Assembly (NCBI GenBank): GCA_943787205.1
Contig: CALSLN010000013.1
Coordinates: forward strand, 124,001 to 188,000
Length of the DNA stretch: 64,000 nt
Source: an uncultured Rhodospirillaceae bacterium
GTDB taxonomy: Bacteria > Pseudomonadota > Alphaproteobacteria > Rhodospirillales > Rhodospirillaceae
Direction of reading: 5' to 3'
Positions 9,219-17,873 of this stretch are shown in pieces (positions within the stretch are counted from its first letter, which is position 1; each line of letters opens with the position of its first letter). Position numbers and translations under genes: made by a program. A model generated the notes under the pieces. That model did not search any database. It was not told where the DNA came from and was given only the letters and a program-made list of their open reading frames with translations.

Positions 9219-9896
9219 CTAATAGACGGGTGCGAGACGGCGCGTTTCTTTGAAGCCAAGCCACCAATGCACGTAACAAAAGGCTAGGGGCTCAGCCATC
9301 TCTTGGCGAAACACAATGTCATTCGAGATGTTTCGAGTTTCGGGCATAGAGTCTAAGTCGATCAGTCGAATGATCCACTTCATGACTTGATCATGTGGCT
9401 TGAGCATCTCTTCGTATTGAGATCGCTTCACGGTTCTTAGCATGTCAAAAACAAGATCAGAGGCAGCCCGCGACTCGCGACCTAACACGATGTCGATTTG
9501 ATCGTTGATGTCAGACATAATTTCGTCAGCCGGTGCACGGTCGAAGAGCTTGAATACCTTGATGGCTTCCACTGCGACAATGGCGCAATAAAAGTAAAGT
9601 TCGAGGTCGTTCTTTTCGATAATTTCGCGCTTTTGCAAAAATGGCAGATCGGAGTCTTCGATGTGTGATTTAAGGCGGTCAAGCCACATCGGAAATTGGC
9701 GATCTGAAATTCGTTTCATATCACGCATGAAATCTGCCACGGCCTCCGCCGTCGTCACTTTTTCTTTGCGTGAAATGTTGTCCTGCCACAACGCTTCGAG
9801 GCGAGGGCGAGTGTACCAAGGCGGTGCCGTTGTGCTCGGCTGAGAAATTGTCTCAGGCGGAAACGGCGCAGGTGCAGTGTTATCGACCATCCCCAT
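9219..9896 (-). CDS. Hypothetical alpha-helical protein
   Basis: A 225-residue soluble protein convergent with dctM (5-base gap). The N-terminus is Pro/Thr rich (APAPFPPETISQPSTTAPP); the rest is charged and helical (MRDMKRISDRQFPMWLDRLK, IEKNDLELYFYCAIVAVEA) and ends FCYVHWWLGFKETRRL. No family is recognised and no catalytic motif is obvious. The 245 bases to its right hold no convincing gene. Confidence 0.55.
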   Translation of the reverse strand: MGMVDNTAPAPFPPETISQPSTTAPPWYTRPRLEALWQDNISRKEKVTTAEAVADFMRDMKRISDRQFPMWLDRLKSHIEDSDLPFLQKREIIEKNDLELYFYCAIVAVEAIKVFKLFDRAPADEIMSDINDQIDIVLGRESRAASDLVFDMLRTVKRSQYEEMLKPHDQVMKWIIRLIDLDSMPETRNISNDIVFRQEMAEPLAFCYVHWWLGFKETRRLAPVY

Positions 9897-10141
9897 GTAC
9901 CGTGAGTTCCCCTGCCCGGATCAAACTATAAGAATCATAGTCACAGAGGCCCCTTAAACAAACGCTAACATCGTCTTTTAGTTGTACCAAAATATGTAGC
10001 GTACACCTTACGAACGCTGGGTTTCTTGCGAGTCGCCTCGAATCACATTGCCATGAGTAGGGTTTTTTGAGCGTACAAGCCAACTCGTGCGGGTTGAGCG
10101 CGCATTTGGCTACTGAGGTTGAGCGGGTTAGTTAAGATTCT

Positions 10142-10489
10142 TTAAGGCTCAGGAACGGGCTGCCCATGCGGGGTGGCAAGATAGTTCTCTGTCCAGGCTT
10201 GCTTGAGTCCCGATAGTTCTTCCGCAGTTGCAGCGCCTTTCGCGGTCACCAGGCGTTCTAATGCGGCTAGCCACAAGGCGTAATAGTTTGATCCGTCTTC
10301 AGGCCCGCCATCCGCTTTATCCGCTGCTATTTCTTCGCTGAGGCAGGTGGCCCATTCGTCCCATGTAAACAGGTCTTGTTTGTGGGACGTTACGGTGAGG
10401 GCGAATGCCTGTGCCTGCCAGGGTTCGTTGAAGATCGGTTCGCCAACGGTGCTGGGGAGAAGGTCTGAGAAAGATTGTGGTTCGGTCAT
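10142..10489 (-). CDS. Nitrile hydratase accessory/activator protein
   Basis: A 115-residue protein resembling nitrile hydratase activators, which are themselves related to the N-terminal half of the beta subunit (EPIFNEPWQAQAFALTV parallels EPIFHEPWEGRVLGLMM of the beta gene upstream). It carries FTWDEWATCLSEEI and an AALERL segment. By family it helps deliver or insert metal into the alpha subunit. It overlaps the preceding beta gene by 4 bases, so it is the last gene of the cluster. Confidence 0.8.
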   Translation of the reverse strand: MTEPQSFSDLLPSTVGEPIFNEPWQAQAFALTVTSHKQDLFTWDEWATCLSEEIAADKADGGPEDGSNYYALWLAALERLVTAKGAATAEELSGLKQAWTENYLATPHGQPVPEP

Positions 10490-11163
10490 GATGTTTTTGA
10501 TGCCTCAAGGTAGGGTTCCCAGAGATCGACACAAACCGTATCTGCCGGGTTCGCGTCTGGTCCCCATAGCTCCGATGCGCGAAAGCGAACCGTATAGAGA
10601 CGCTCTGGTCCTTCACCGGAAAAAGTTGCATTGGTGTCAGGAAAAATCTGTCCACCGTGCTCTGCGATAATCTCGCCTGTTTTACCACGGGCGTATCGCG
10701 GGAGGCGCGTATGCCCCTTTGGATTAATATTTTTGGCGCAGACTATGTCGCCAACAGAGAACAGCGCTGGCGTGTTTAAGTGCCGCACATAGTTCCGTCC
10801 GTTAGCCAGCATGGTTCGAATGTCATGAGGCGTCACCGCTTCTGCCTCCGGTGCACTAGCGATGTCTTGTCCGGCCCAAAGGGCTTCTAAATCTTCGGCG
10901 TCCACCAGACCTTTTTCCTGGCACACTCGTTCCATCCGAACGAACCAGCGTTCGTAGTAGGCCAGCGAAAGATACTTTTTGGCTGGCAGCATCTCTGAGT
11001 CAGATCGGGTGTTATCGATATTGCCTTTCAGATGAGCGGCGGTCGTCATCATCAGGCCCAGGACGCGTCCTTCCCACGGTTCATGGAATATGGGTTCGTT
11101 GTCTTCGCGTGGAATAGGGCCGAAGCCATGCATGCCACCCATGTCATGCACGCTGTTTGTCAC
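10486..11163 (-). CDS. nthB: Nitrile hydratase beta subunit (second copy in operon)
   Basis: A 225-residue, full-length beta subunit with the diagnostic N-terminus VHDMGGMHGFGPI, the helix AYYERWFVRMERV, and the SH3-like C-terminal domain ([47 protein letters not shown]). It sits one base downstream of a closely similar beta gene and is clearly its tandem paralogue. It may form an alternative heterodimer with the single alpha subunit. Confidence 0.87.
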   Translation of the reverse strand: MTNSVHDMGGMHGFGPIPREDNEPIFHEPWEGRVLGLMMTTAAHLKGNIDNTRSDSEMLPAKKYLSLAYYERWFVRMERVCQEKGLVDAEDLEALWAGQDIASAPEAEAVTPHDIRTMLANGRNYVRHLNTPALFSVGDIVCAKNINPKGHTRLPRYARGKTGEIIAEHGGQIFPDTNATFSGEGPERLYTVRFRASELWGPDANPADTVCVDLWEPYLEASKTS

Positions 11164-11164
11164 G

Positions 11165-11836
11165 TTAGGACGCAGCTTCTAGGTATGGTTCCCAAAGGTC
11201 CACGCACACTGTGTCCTTAGGATTGGCGTCGTTGCCCCACAGCTCGGTTGCGTGGAACTGAACCGTGTAGAGGCGCTCTGGTCCTTCGCCCGAGAACGTC
11301 GCATTGGTATCCGGATAGATCTGTCCCCCTGCATCGGCAATCACGAGGCCCATGTGTCCGCGCACGTACCGAGGCAGTCGCGTATGACCTTTCGGGTTGA
11401 GGTTTTTCGCTTTGACCGTGTCGCCAACTTTAAAGGCAGCTGGCGTTTCGATTTGGCGGGCAGCTGTGGCGCCGGTTGCGAGAAAAGCCAGCATGCCCTC
11501 CGCTGGGAATGGGTCGGTGTCACGGGTTAGCGACACGTCTTGGCCTGCCATCAGCGCAGCCAAGTCTTCTTTGGAAATGACGTTTTTATCAATCGCCAAC
11601 TCTTCCAATGTGAGCAGCCACTTGTCGTAGTAGCCGAGCTCTAAATATGTACTCGGTGGTACGCTCTCCATGCGGGATCGTACGTGGTCTAAGTTGACCT
11701 GGAATGGCCCAAGGCTGGTCATCATCATGCCAAAGGTTTTTCGTTGCCATTCCGCATGGAAGACGGGCTCATTTTCTTCGCGGTCGATGACGCCGAAGCC
11801 CTGCATGCCGCCCATGTCATGAACTGAGTTGGTCAT
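11165..11836 (-). CDS. nthB: Nitrile hydratase beta subunit (first copy)
   Basis: A 223-residue beta subunit starting [13 protein letters not shown], with the same C-terminal SH3-like domain ([35 protein letters not shown]). Its ATG overlaps the alpha stop by 4 bases, so it is probably the direct partner of that subunit. It is strongly similar to the next gene in the C-terminal domain and more divergent in the N-terminal helices, consistent with duplication followed by divergence. Confidence 0.88.
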   Translation of the reverse strand: MTNSVHDMGGMQGFGVIDREENEPVFHAEWQRKTFGMMMTSLGPFQVNLDHVRSRMESVPPSTYLELGYYDKWLLTLEELAIDKNVISKEDLAALMAGQDVSLTRDTDPFPAEGMLAFLATGATAARQIETPAAFKVGDTVKAKNLNPKGHTRLPRYVRGHMGLVIADAGGQIYPDTNATFSGEGPERLYTVQFHATELWGNDANPKDTVCVDLWEPYLEAAS

Positions 11837-12435
11837 GCTTGTGCGACACCTGTACCGATCATGGAGTCCCTCGATACGAGTTCAGCAAGAGCGTCTTCGC
11901 TTAGATCGTCGGTTCCATCTGGGCGCGCTGGCAGAACCAAGTAACGCAGTTCAGCCGTTGAATCCCAGACGCGGACTTCTTTGTCTTCTGGGATGTCGAC
12001 CCCAAATTCCTGAAGAACGGCCCGCGGTTCAATCACTGCGCGGGATCTATAGGCGTGGCTTTTGTACCAGCTGGGTGGCAACCCTAGGACAGGCCATGGG
12101 TAGCAAGAGCATAAGGTGCAAACGACCATGTTGTGCACCGCGTCGGTATTCTCGACCGCTTTTAATTGCTCGCCTTGCTGGCCACTAAAGCCCAGTTCTG
12201 CACAAGCGGCAGACGCGTCATCGAGTAGGCGTTGTTTAAACGCTGGGTCTGTCCACGCTTTCGCGACGACAGCGGCACCATTGCGCGGTCCAACCTTGGT
12301 CTCGAACGTATCGACCACCGCATCGATTGCCTCTGGGTCCACGTACCCTTTGCGGGTTAGCGCAGTCTCAAGTGCTTTTACGCGAAGGGCGAGGTCAGAG
12401 GGCGGGTCCGTATGGTCGTGGGAATCATGAGGCAC
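11833..12435 (-). CDS. nthA: Nitrile hydratase alpha subunit, cobalt type
   Basis: A 200-residue alpha subunit of the enzyme that hydrates nitriles to amides. The metal-binding claw [10 protein letters not shown] holds Cys106, Cys109 and Cys111. Thr in C-T-L-C-S-C is the cobalt-type signature; iron enzymes have Ser there. A His-rich N-terminus (HDSHDHTD) and the helix [16 protein letters not shown] are typical. It is the first gene of a leftward operon alpha-beta-beta-activator, 71 bases downstream of an OmpR-type regulator on the same strand. Confidence 0.93.
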   Translation of the reverse strand: MPHDSHDHTDPPSDLALRVKALETALTRKGYVDPEAIDAVVDTFETKVGPRNGAAVVAKAWTDPAFKQRLLDDASAACAELGFSGQQGEQLKAVENTDAVHNMVVCTLCSCYPWPVLGLPPSWYKSHAYRSRAVIEPRAVLQEFGVDIPEDKEVRVWDSTAELRYLVLPARPDGTDDLSEDALAELVSRDSMIGTGVAQA

Positions 12436-12506
12436 TGTCTTGCTCCGTTATATCTGTGGCAGGAGTGTAACCCAATTTTTGTGGGGGCAGCTACTGGCTA
12501 CAGCGT

Positions 12507-13223
12507 CTACGTACGATCAACCTGTGTGGCGAATCGATATCCCAAACCATGCGCTGTAATGATGTGCATAGGAAGTTTAGGATTCTCTTCGATTTTGCCG
12601 CGTAGGCGGCCAATCAGAACGTCGATGGTCCGGTCCGTATCTGGTTGGTCCAAACGGCCAATGGCATCTTGCAGGAAATCTCGTTCTAGAACCCGGTTTG
12701 GCGCTTTCACAAAAGCGGCCAATAACTCGAATTCAGATTTGGTCAGATGGACGTTTTCTTTGTCGGGGTTTTGAAGTGTTCTTGCGTTCTGATTCAGCGT
12801 CCAACCTTCGAAATGAAACAACTGTTCATCGGTATCGCTATGGGGGCCTGTGGTCCCGCGCCGGCCGAGTAGGTTCTTGACGCGTAGCAGGAGTTCTTGA
12901 GGGTCTGTCGGTTTGACGATGTAGTCGTCGACACCAATTTCGAGCGCGCTGATCCGGCTAGCTTTTTCAGAGCGTCCGCTCAAGACGATGATCGGAACAT
13001 CAGATCGAGATCGAAGTTGGCGGGCTACGGTGAGGCCATCCTCGTCTGGTAAGTTCAGGTCGAGAATGACCAAGTCAAACGGTGTGGATGAGAATAGGGA
13101 GGCGCCCTGGGCTGCCGTCGACGACAGCGATACTTTGTGCCCGCCGGATTCCAGGACATGCCCAACAAGTTGCTGAACAAAGATGTCGTCTTCAATGACG
13201 AGAATGTTGGACGCCTTAGCCAC
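12507..13223 (-). CDS. OmpR/PhoB-family response regulator
   Basis: A 238-residue two-domain regulator. The receiver has Asp pair EDD at 11-13, phospho-acceptor Asp55 (LVILDLNLPDEDG) and Lys104 (YIVKPTDP). The C-terminal winged helix (about 135-232) has LTKSEFELLAAFVKAPNRVL, RTIDVLIGRLRGKIE and ITAHGLGYRF. No kinase gene is adjacent; a frameshifted PhoR-like kinase is at 35.9 kb. The start lies 61 bases from IS copy 1, so the native promoter may have been displaced. It might regulate the nitrile hydratase genes just downstream; that is inference from position. Confidence 0.88.
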   Translation of the reverse strand: MAKASNILVIEDDIFVQQLVGHVLESGGHKVSLSSTAAQGASLFSSTPFDLVILDLNLPDEDGLTVARQLRSRSDVPIIVLSGRSEKASRISALEIGVDDYIVKPTDPQELLLRVKNLLGRRGTTGPHSDTDEQLFHFEGWTLNQNARTLQNPDKENVHLTKSEFELLAAFVKAPNRVLERDFLQDAIGRLDQPDTDRTIDVLIGRLRGKIEENPKLPMHIITAHGLGYRFATQVDRT

Positions 13224-13295
13224 TGTGTTTGGTCCTCGTAGCGAGACACTGTCTATTAAGGTCGAGATTAAGACATTATTTAGTTGACCTGCCCC

Positions 13296-14195
13296 CTATG
13301 AGTGGTCCAGTTGATCTGAGAGAGCCCGGACGTTTTCAAGGTATTGCGGTTTGACGGTTTGAGGCAAGACCGTCTGTGGCGCGGGTGGTCTGTAGCCCAG
13401 AGAACTATGCGGTCTGAAGGTGTTGTAGTGGTGCCGCCAACTCTCGATCAGAACCTTGGCTTCCTTCAGAGTGAAGAAGATCTCGCTGTTCAGGCACTCA
13501 TCCCTGAGCTTGCCGTTGAAGCTCTCGTTGTAGCCATTTTCCCAGGGTGAACCTGGCTCAATGTAGAGGGTCTTTACACCCATACGTTCAAGCCACTCCC
13601 TGACAGCAATGGCCGTAAACTCAGAACCGTTGTCAGAGCGGATATGGTCCGGTGGCCCTCTCTCAGCAAACAACTCGGATAGACAATGCAGCACATCATC
13701 TGATCTGAGCCGCCGCTCCACCTGGATCGCCAGGCTCTCCCGCGTGTACTCGTCTATGACTGTCAGCATCTTGATTGCTCTCCCATCGTGGGTGCGGTCC
13801 TGAACAAAGTCATAGGACCAGACATGGTTCGGCCAACATGCTCTGAGACGGATACACGAACCGTCGTTCAGCCATAGCCGGCCTCTCTTTGGTTGTTTGC
13901 TGGGAACTCTCAGCCCCTCACGCCGCCAGATGCGCCACACACGCTTCAGGTTCACATGCCAGCCTTCAGCACGAAGCAATGCGCCGATACGGCGATAGCC
14001 ATAGCGGCCATACTCAGAGGCCAGGCGGATGATCGCCTGTGTTAGGGCATCTTCGTCATCCAGGACTATGGGCTGACGCCTCTGCGTGGAGCGATGTTGG
14101 CCAAGAACCCGGCAGGCACGCCGTTCTGAGACCCCGCAAGCCCCTTGAACATGTTCAACGGCAATACGGCGGCGTGCGGGGCTTAGTAGTTTCCC
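13296..14195 (-). CDS. IS3-family transposase OrfB, copy 1
   Basis: The frame entered by -1 slippage runs 300 codons from the slippery site to the stop at 13296; it starts [15 protein letters not shown] and includes [18 protein letters not shown]. The rve integrase core has the DDE triad: Asp in VWSYDFVQD, Asp in [10 protein letters not shown], Glu in [17 protein letters not shown]. An internal TTG at 13979 could give a shorter product. It makes the OrfAB transposase with OrfA. Confidence 0.9.
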   Translation of the reverse strand, partial: GKLLSPARRRIAVEHVQGACGVSERRACRVLGQHRSTQRRQPIVLDDEDALTQAIIRLASEYGRYGYRRIGALLRAEGWHVNLKRVWRIWRREGLRVPSKQPKRGRLWLNDGSCIRLRACWPNHVWSYDFVQDRTHDGRAIKMLTVIDEYTRESLAIQVERRLRSDDVLHCLSELFAERGPPDHIRSDNGSEFTAIAVREWLERMGVKTLYIEPGSPWENGYNESFNGKLRDECLNSEIFFTLKEAKVLIESWRHHYNTFRPHSSLGYRPPAPQTVLPQTVKPQYLENVRALSDQLDHS

Positions 14196-14461
14196 GAGAG
14201 CGCCTCGTTTAGGATCATCTTATCCAGAGTGAGATCAGAGACGGCCTTGCGAAGCCGAGCATTCTCCTTCTCCAGGTCCTTCAGGCGTTTAGCCTGATCA
14301 GACTTCAGACCGCCATACTCCTTGCGCCAGCGGTAATAGCTCTGTTCCGATATACCAAGGGACTTGCAGATCAATCCGATCTTCTCGCCCTGGGAAAGCC
14401 GCACCTCGGCCTCCCGGACCATACCTAGTATCTGTTCTGCTGTGTAACGTTTCCGGCTCAT
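14183..14461 (-). CDS. IS3-family OrfA, copy 1
   Basis: A 92-residue HTH_Tnp_1 protein: [19 protein letters not shown], helix-turn-helix [23 protein letters not shown] at about 29-51 (shown in part), then a leucine-zipper helix [17 protein letters not shown]. It recognises the element ends and multimerises. Ribosome site GGAGGACGACG precedes the ATG. Confidence 0.92.
   Translation of the reverse strand: MSRKRYTAEQILGMVREAEVRLSQGEKIGLICKSLGISEQSYYRWRKEYGGLKSDQAKRLKDLEKENARLRKAVSDLTLDKMILNEALSGNY
14189..14195 (-). promoter_or_regulatory. Programmed -1 ribosomal frameshift site (copy 1)
   Basis: The heptamer G GGA AAC fits X XXY YYZ in the orfA frame, six bases before the orfA stop. Just after it, CCCCGCA and TGCGGGG can pair across about 36 bases as a stimulatory stem. 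The shift would give OrfAB. The same site lies at 31259-31265, 39647-39653 and, on the plus strand, 53229-53235. Confidence 0.75.
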
Positions 14462-14542
14462 CGTCGTCCTCCTATCAAGGCTTAGATTAACCGGACTCTC
14501 TCAATTTGCATGGATCACTTTTTGGGAGGCAGGCCAGTTGCC

Positions 14543-15400
14543 CTAACCGTTTCCCACGCCGTTGCCATCTTTGTCGCCCTCTAAATCACCCTCAATCCCT
14601 TTCAGGATTCTGGTTACCAGAGCGTAGTCCTTGGGATTGTCCACATCGATCGGTCCCTCGGCCCAGGGCATCAGCACGGCTTGGGTCTTCGCTTTAATCG
14701 CCTTGGAGATGCGCGTGGTCACGCCCTCCAGGGTCAGCCATTTCATTTTGTATAGAATGAGCGACAGCACCCCGAAGCCTTTGGCGATGCGCATGGGCTT
14801 CTTGCCGAACTGTCCGCCGGTGGCGAACGGCTTGGCGCCGTTCACGCCTTTGTCGTTGTTCACGGCATAGAGGTTGCAGCTTGAATAGGCGTCGTCTTTC
14901 AGACGGTGGAAGGCCCGCGCGCCTTCGGGATATTTATCAAGGATCAACTGCGCCCGCGCCATCGCGATGAAGGCATCCGCGTCGCTCTTTCTGACTTCCG
15001 TACAGAAGTGGCTGAGCATTTCGGGTGTGTGCAGGGCGTTGTCGCCAGCGGTGATGATCAGGGGGTAGGGGTCTTCAATATCGTGCACGGCCGAGAACAG
15101 GCTTTCGGCCAGGTTGCCCTTGCTGGTGATCGGCACGACCATGCCGGAGTCCAACCAGGCGGCGACCTTCGGGACTTCGCGCAGCACGGCGGCGTCTTCC
15201 ACCGAAATAAAGATGCGGGTCACTTCCGGGGTGTCGACCACCGTTTGCAGCACCCGCTCGATCATCGCGGTGCCGTTGAGTTTGACCAAGCATTTGTGGC
15301 TTTTACCTTGGATTTTCGCGACCTCGTCGCCAGGGCCTTTGCGGCTGGCAGCGAGTACAAGGGCGGTGAATCCGGTGGTATGATGAGTCTGTTCTGTCAT
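14543..15400 (-). CDS. MobA-like NTP transferase (sugar nucleotidyltransferase)
   Basis: A 285-residue protein with the nucleotidyltransferase start FTALVLAASRKGPGDEVAK, then the KCLVKLNGTAMIERVL block and the metal-binding ITAGDNALHT. By family it activates a small substrate, sugar or polyol, as NDP/CDP conjugate. It is divergent from a flippase gene across 112 bases, which suggests a joint envelope-polysaccharide role. It ends 7 bases from IS copy 1; its acidic, Gly-rich last residues (EGDLEGDKDGNGVGNG) may be altered by the nearby insertion. Confidence 0.75.
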   Translation of the reverse strand: MTEQTHHTTGFTALVLAASRKGPGDEVAKIQGKSHKCLVKLNGTAMIERVLQTVVDTPEVTRIFISVEDAAVLREVPKVAAWLDSGMVVPITSKGNLAESLFSAVHDIEDPYPLIITAGDNALHTPEMLSHFCTEVRKSDADAFIAMARAQLILDKYPEGARAFHRLKDDAYSSCNLYAVNNDKGVNGAKPFATGGQFGKKPMRIAKGFGVLSLILYKMKWLTLEGVTTRISKAIKAKTQAVLMPWAEGPIDVDNPKDYALVTRILKGIEGDLEGDKDGNGVGNG

Positions 15401-15512
15401 AGGGAATTTATATCACGAAAAGCGTAGGGTTGCGGAAAGTGCGGTCATACGCGATTAAGACACTGGATTCAAAAGGGGATTTGATCATTCGTGACGTGCC
15501 GAGAGCCATAGC

Positions 15513-16826
15513 GTGAAGACAGGCTGGTTTTCCGACCTGATCTTCCGCCGGGTGTTTAAGAACGCCGGGTTCTTGCTTAGTGGCAAAGTCGCCACCGGGG
15601 TGTTCGGCCTTGCCTATCTCAGTCTGGCGGCGCGGGGCCTGGGGATAGAGCAATTCGGCCTCCTGGTGCTGGTGCAAACCTACGTTCAGGTCATCGTCGG
15701 GCTGACCACCTTTCACTCCTGGCAGGCGGTCATTCGGTATGGCGCGATCAGTGTTGAGAACGATGACACCCAAGGCTTTCAGCAACTGATCTCCTTCACC
15801 ACGGCGCTTGATGTGGGCGGCGTGATTCTCGGCGCAGCCGTGGCCTGGTTTGCCGCGCCTCTGGTCGGGCCGGTGCTGGGGTGGAGTGATGAGGTTATTG
15901 CCTACGCTCAGCCCTATAGTTTGCTCATTCTGTTTACGATCATTGCTACGCCCACCGGTTTGCTGCGCCTGTATGACCGCTTCGACATTCTCGCCTGGCA
16001 AGTGATCATCACGCCGGCGACACGATTGATCGGTGTTACGGCAGCGGTGCTTCTTGATGCGCCTCTTTGGGGATACCTGCTCGCCTGGTTTGTGGCCGGT
16101 GTTGCGGGTGGCCTGACGCTCGTCGCTCTCGGGTGGCGCGAAGGCGTTAAGCAAGGGCGTCTCAACGGCATGCGCTGGAGCCTCAAAGGCGTGACCACCA
16201 CCCATACCAAGATCTGGAGCTTCTGCCTCGCCTCCAACTTCCATTCGTCGTTGCAGATGGTCACCGGCCATATGAGCACGTTGTTGGTCGGCGCTGTTGC
16301 GACACCAGCGGCGGCTGGTTTGTTTAAGGTCGCGCGGGAAGTTGCCACAGCGCTGACCAAGCCGGCCGAGTTGCTGACCCAGTCGATCTACCCTGAATTT
16401 GCGCGCCTGGGGTCCACCGGCGAGTGGTCGGCCTTTGGTGGCCTGATCCGCCGGGCTGCGACACTGGCAGGCAGTGCTGGGCTGACGGTACTGATCATCA
16501 TGGCCGTGCTCGGAAAGCCATTCCTCGCGCTGGTGTTTGGGCCAGACTTCTCTGCAGCCTACGGAGCCCTGGTGCTGCTGGTGGCAGCGGCGGTTATTAC
16601 GATCTCGGGCTTCAGTTTTGATCCCGCTCTCTACGCCATGGGGCGCCCAAGTGTGCCGCTGCGTGTCAATGCGGTGGTCGTGCTGTGCGTCTATGTGCCG
16701 CTACTGGTGCTGCTGACAGAGCGCCTAGGGCCAGTCGGTGCGGGTGTGGCCATGCTGTGCTCGGCGACCCTTATTGTCGGGACCATGGGACTGTGGTGTC
16801 GCAAGGAATTGCGTAAGCGGGTTTAG
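15513..16826 (+). CDS. Polysaccharide flippase, Wzx/MATE-like
   Basis: A 437-residue protein with about 12-14 hydrophobic helices and the lipopolysaccharide-flippase N-terminus (FKNAGFLLSGKVATGVFGLAYLSLAARGLG, quoted in part as KNAGFLLSGKVATG and ARGLGIEQFG). It has a central cytosolic loop with THTKIWSFCLASNFHSSLQM. It probably moves lipid-linked sugar repeats across the inner membrane. Start is GTG 15513. It overlaps the stop of the next, leftward gene by 4 bases. Confidence 0.82.
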   Translation: MKTGWFSDLIFRRVFKNAGFLLSGKVATGVFGLAYLSLAARGLGIEQFGLLVLVQTYVQVIVGLTTFHSWQAVIRYGAISVENDDTQGFQQLISFTTALDVGGVILGAAVAWFAAPLVGPVLGWSDEVIAYAQPYSLLILFTIIATPTGLLRLYDRFDILAWQVIITPATRLIGVTAAVLLDAPLWGYLLAWFVAGVAGGLTLVALGWREGVKQGRLNGMRWSLKGVTTTHTKIWSFCLASNFHSSLQMVTGHMSTLLVGAVATPAAAGLFKVAREVATALTKPAELLTQSIYPEFARLGSTGEWSAFGGLIRRAATLAGSAGLTVLIIMAVLGKPFLALVFGPDFSAAYGALVLLVAAAVITISGFSFDPALYAMGRPSVPLRVNAVVVLCVYVPLLVLLTERLGPVGAGVAMLCSATLIVGTMGLWCRKELRKRV

Positions 16827-17233
16827 GCGTCGAGTGGATCGCCATCTGGCATAGTGACCACATAGGACTCAGGAATGTCGAGCCAGAGGCGCGCACCTTC
16901 CATCTTTGTATAAATCTTCTGCTCTTGCGTCATGCTGCCGACGCTATCGTCGATAGCGCGTATCATCAGATTTACCGATTTTTGAGCAGCAGACGTGTCG
17001 GTCACGTAGGCGATTTTCTTGGGCCGCAGCGCCAGAATAAACTCTGGCCCGATGCCGCTTCGGCGCCCCTGCAAAAACAACGCGTCCCAATCGTCTGTGA
17101 AATGGGCATCGCGAAAGTCAAAAAGTACGCTTTGCCCTTTCTGAATGGGGTGGCCAATGGCCATCTTTAAAAAGTGGCTATGCCAGGAGGAGCCAGGGAC
17201 AAGGCCTTGGGCTTGAACGAAAAGGCAGCGCAC
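16823..17233 (-). CDS. Hypothetical protein, probably 5'-incomplete
   Basis: A 136-residue frame from GTG 17233. The region upstream also looks coding (GIDNRFTYDADPDVRCLFVQ) and stays open back to a stop beyond a run of nine C (17271-17279), without a convincing start. The real N-terminus may be lost or shifted by an error in that run. Segments such as SVLFDFRDAHFTDDWDALFL and FILALRPKKIAYVTD do not point to a known family. Confidence 0.5.
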   Translation of the reverse strand: MRCLFVQAQGLVPGSSWHSHFLKMAIGHPIQKGQSVLFDFRDAHFTDDWDALFLQGRRSGIGPEFILALRPKKIAYVTDTSAAQKSVNLMIRAIDDSVGSMTQEQKIYTKMEGARLWLDIPESYVVTMPDGDPLDA

Positions 17234-17270
17234 ATCCGGGTCGGCATCGTAGGTGAAACGGTTGTCGATA

Positions 17271-17279
17271 CCCCCCCCC
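17271..17279. repeat. Nine-base C run
   Basis: Longest homopolymer in this part of the window; a six-G run follows at 17310-17315. Both lie beside genes with unclear starts or frames. Confidence 0.8.
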
Positions 17280-17336
17280 TCAATTTATAGGTAGGTGATT
17301 GAAAATAATGGGGGGATACTGACGTAAGGGTTGAGC

Positions 17337-17859
17337 ATGGTCGAAATCAAAACTGGCGGATGCCGCCAATTACGACTTTGCGCTTTTTGTCGACAATCTA
17401 AATAAACATGCACCAGGCGATTGTCGTATTGCCCGTCTTAGGACCCTTAGCGGTTCACCTAGGTGTATTATAGATCAATCAGGGCCTCGGCCTTACCAAC
17501 ATGATGGCGACGAGACAGCAGAGTCCGTACTCGATTTTATTTATCGATACCGGGCTGCCTGCGCTGTCATAGACCGTGAACTCGGTCGTGCTGATGGTGC
17601 AAACGTGTTGCGCTTGTTCTCCGAGTTGATTATCTGCCGGCAGGAAGGCATTAACCCTGATATTTCAGCCTTGGCTGAACTGACTGGTTTGTCCCGCGAC
17701 ACTATGCGGCAAATTGATTCCCGCTTCCGCGAGCGCTCAGAGCCCTATTCCGACATGGTCATGGATGGCCGCCGCAGGGTCTATGATGAGTCAGAGGCGC
17801 TCAGCCCCAACCTGAGCCGCACCCTTGATGAGTTGGTGCGTATTTTCGACGGTCGTTAG
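17337..17859 (+). pseudogene. HTH-like hypothetical protein with one frameshift
   Basis: ATG 17337 has a good ribosome site (AAGGGTTGAGC). Its frame stops early, but the next frame is open from 17334 to 17859. Dropping one A in the AAAA run near 17349-17352 joins them into a protein of about 173 residues: MVEIKLADAANYDFALFVDN at the start, HAPGDCRIARLRTLSG, then ISALAELTGLSRDTMRQI, which looks like a helix-turn-helix. The 84-residue frame starting at GTG 17605 would be only its end. The family is not recognised; a transcription factor is a guess. Confidence 0.55.
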
Positions 17860-17873
17860 ACGGCGCGTCGGGC

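Larger units (their letters stand above)
13285..14536 (-). mobile_element. IS3-family insertion sequence, copy 1 (IS407-like group)
   Basis: A 1252-bp element with imperfect terminal repeats: TGACCTGCCCCCTATGAG at 13285 and, inverted at the other end, TGGCCTGCCTCCCAAAAA, so it ends TG...CA. It carries overlapping orfA and orfB joined by a -1 frameshift. The same sequence recurs at three other places in the window with identical proteins. Flanking bases (TAGT left, GTTG right) do not form a target duplication. The IS407-like assignment is from the terminal bases and OrfA and is inference. Confidence 0.93.

Noticed and set aside
13344-13803. Plus-strand frames inside IS copy 1, repeated in the other copies
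   Set aside because: They are antisense shadows of the transposase, with no start signals.
13281-14540. GT/GT as a target duplication of IS copy 1
   Set aside because: Only two bases agree, IS3 elements make 3-4 base duplications, and the other copies show none.
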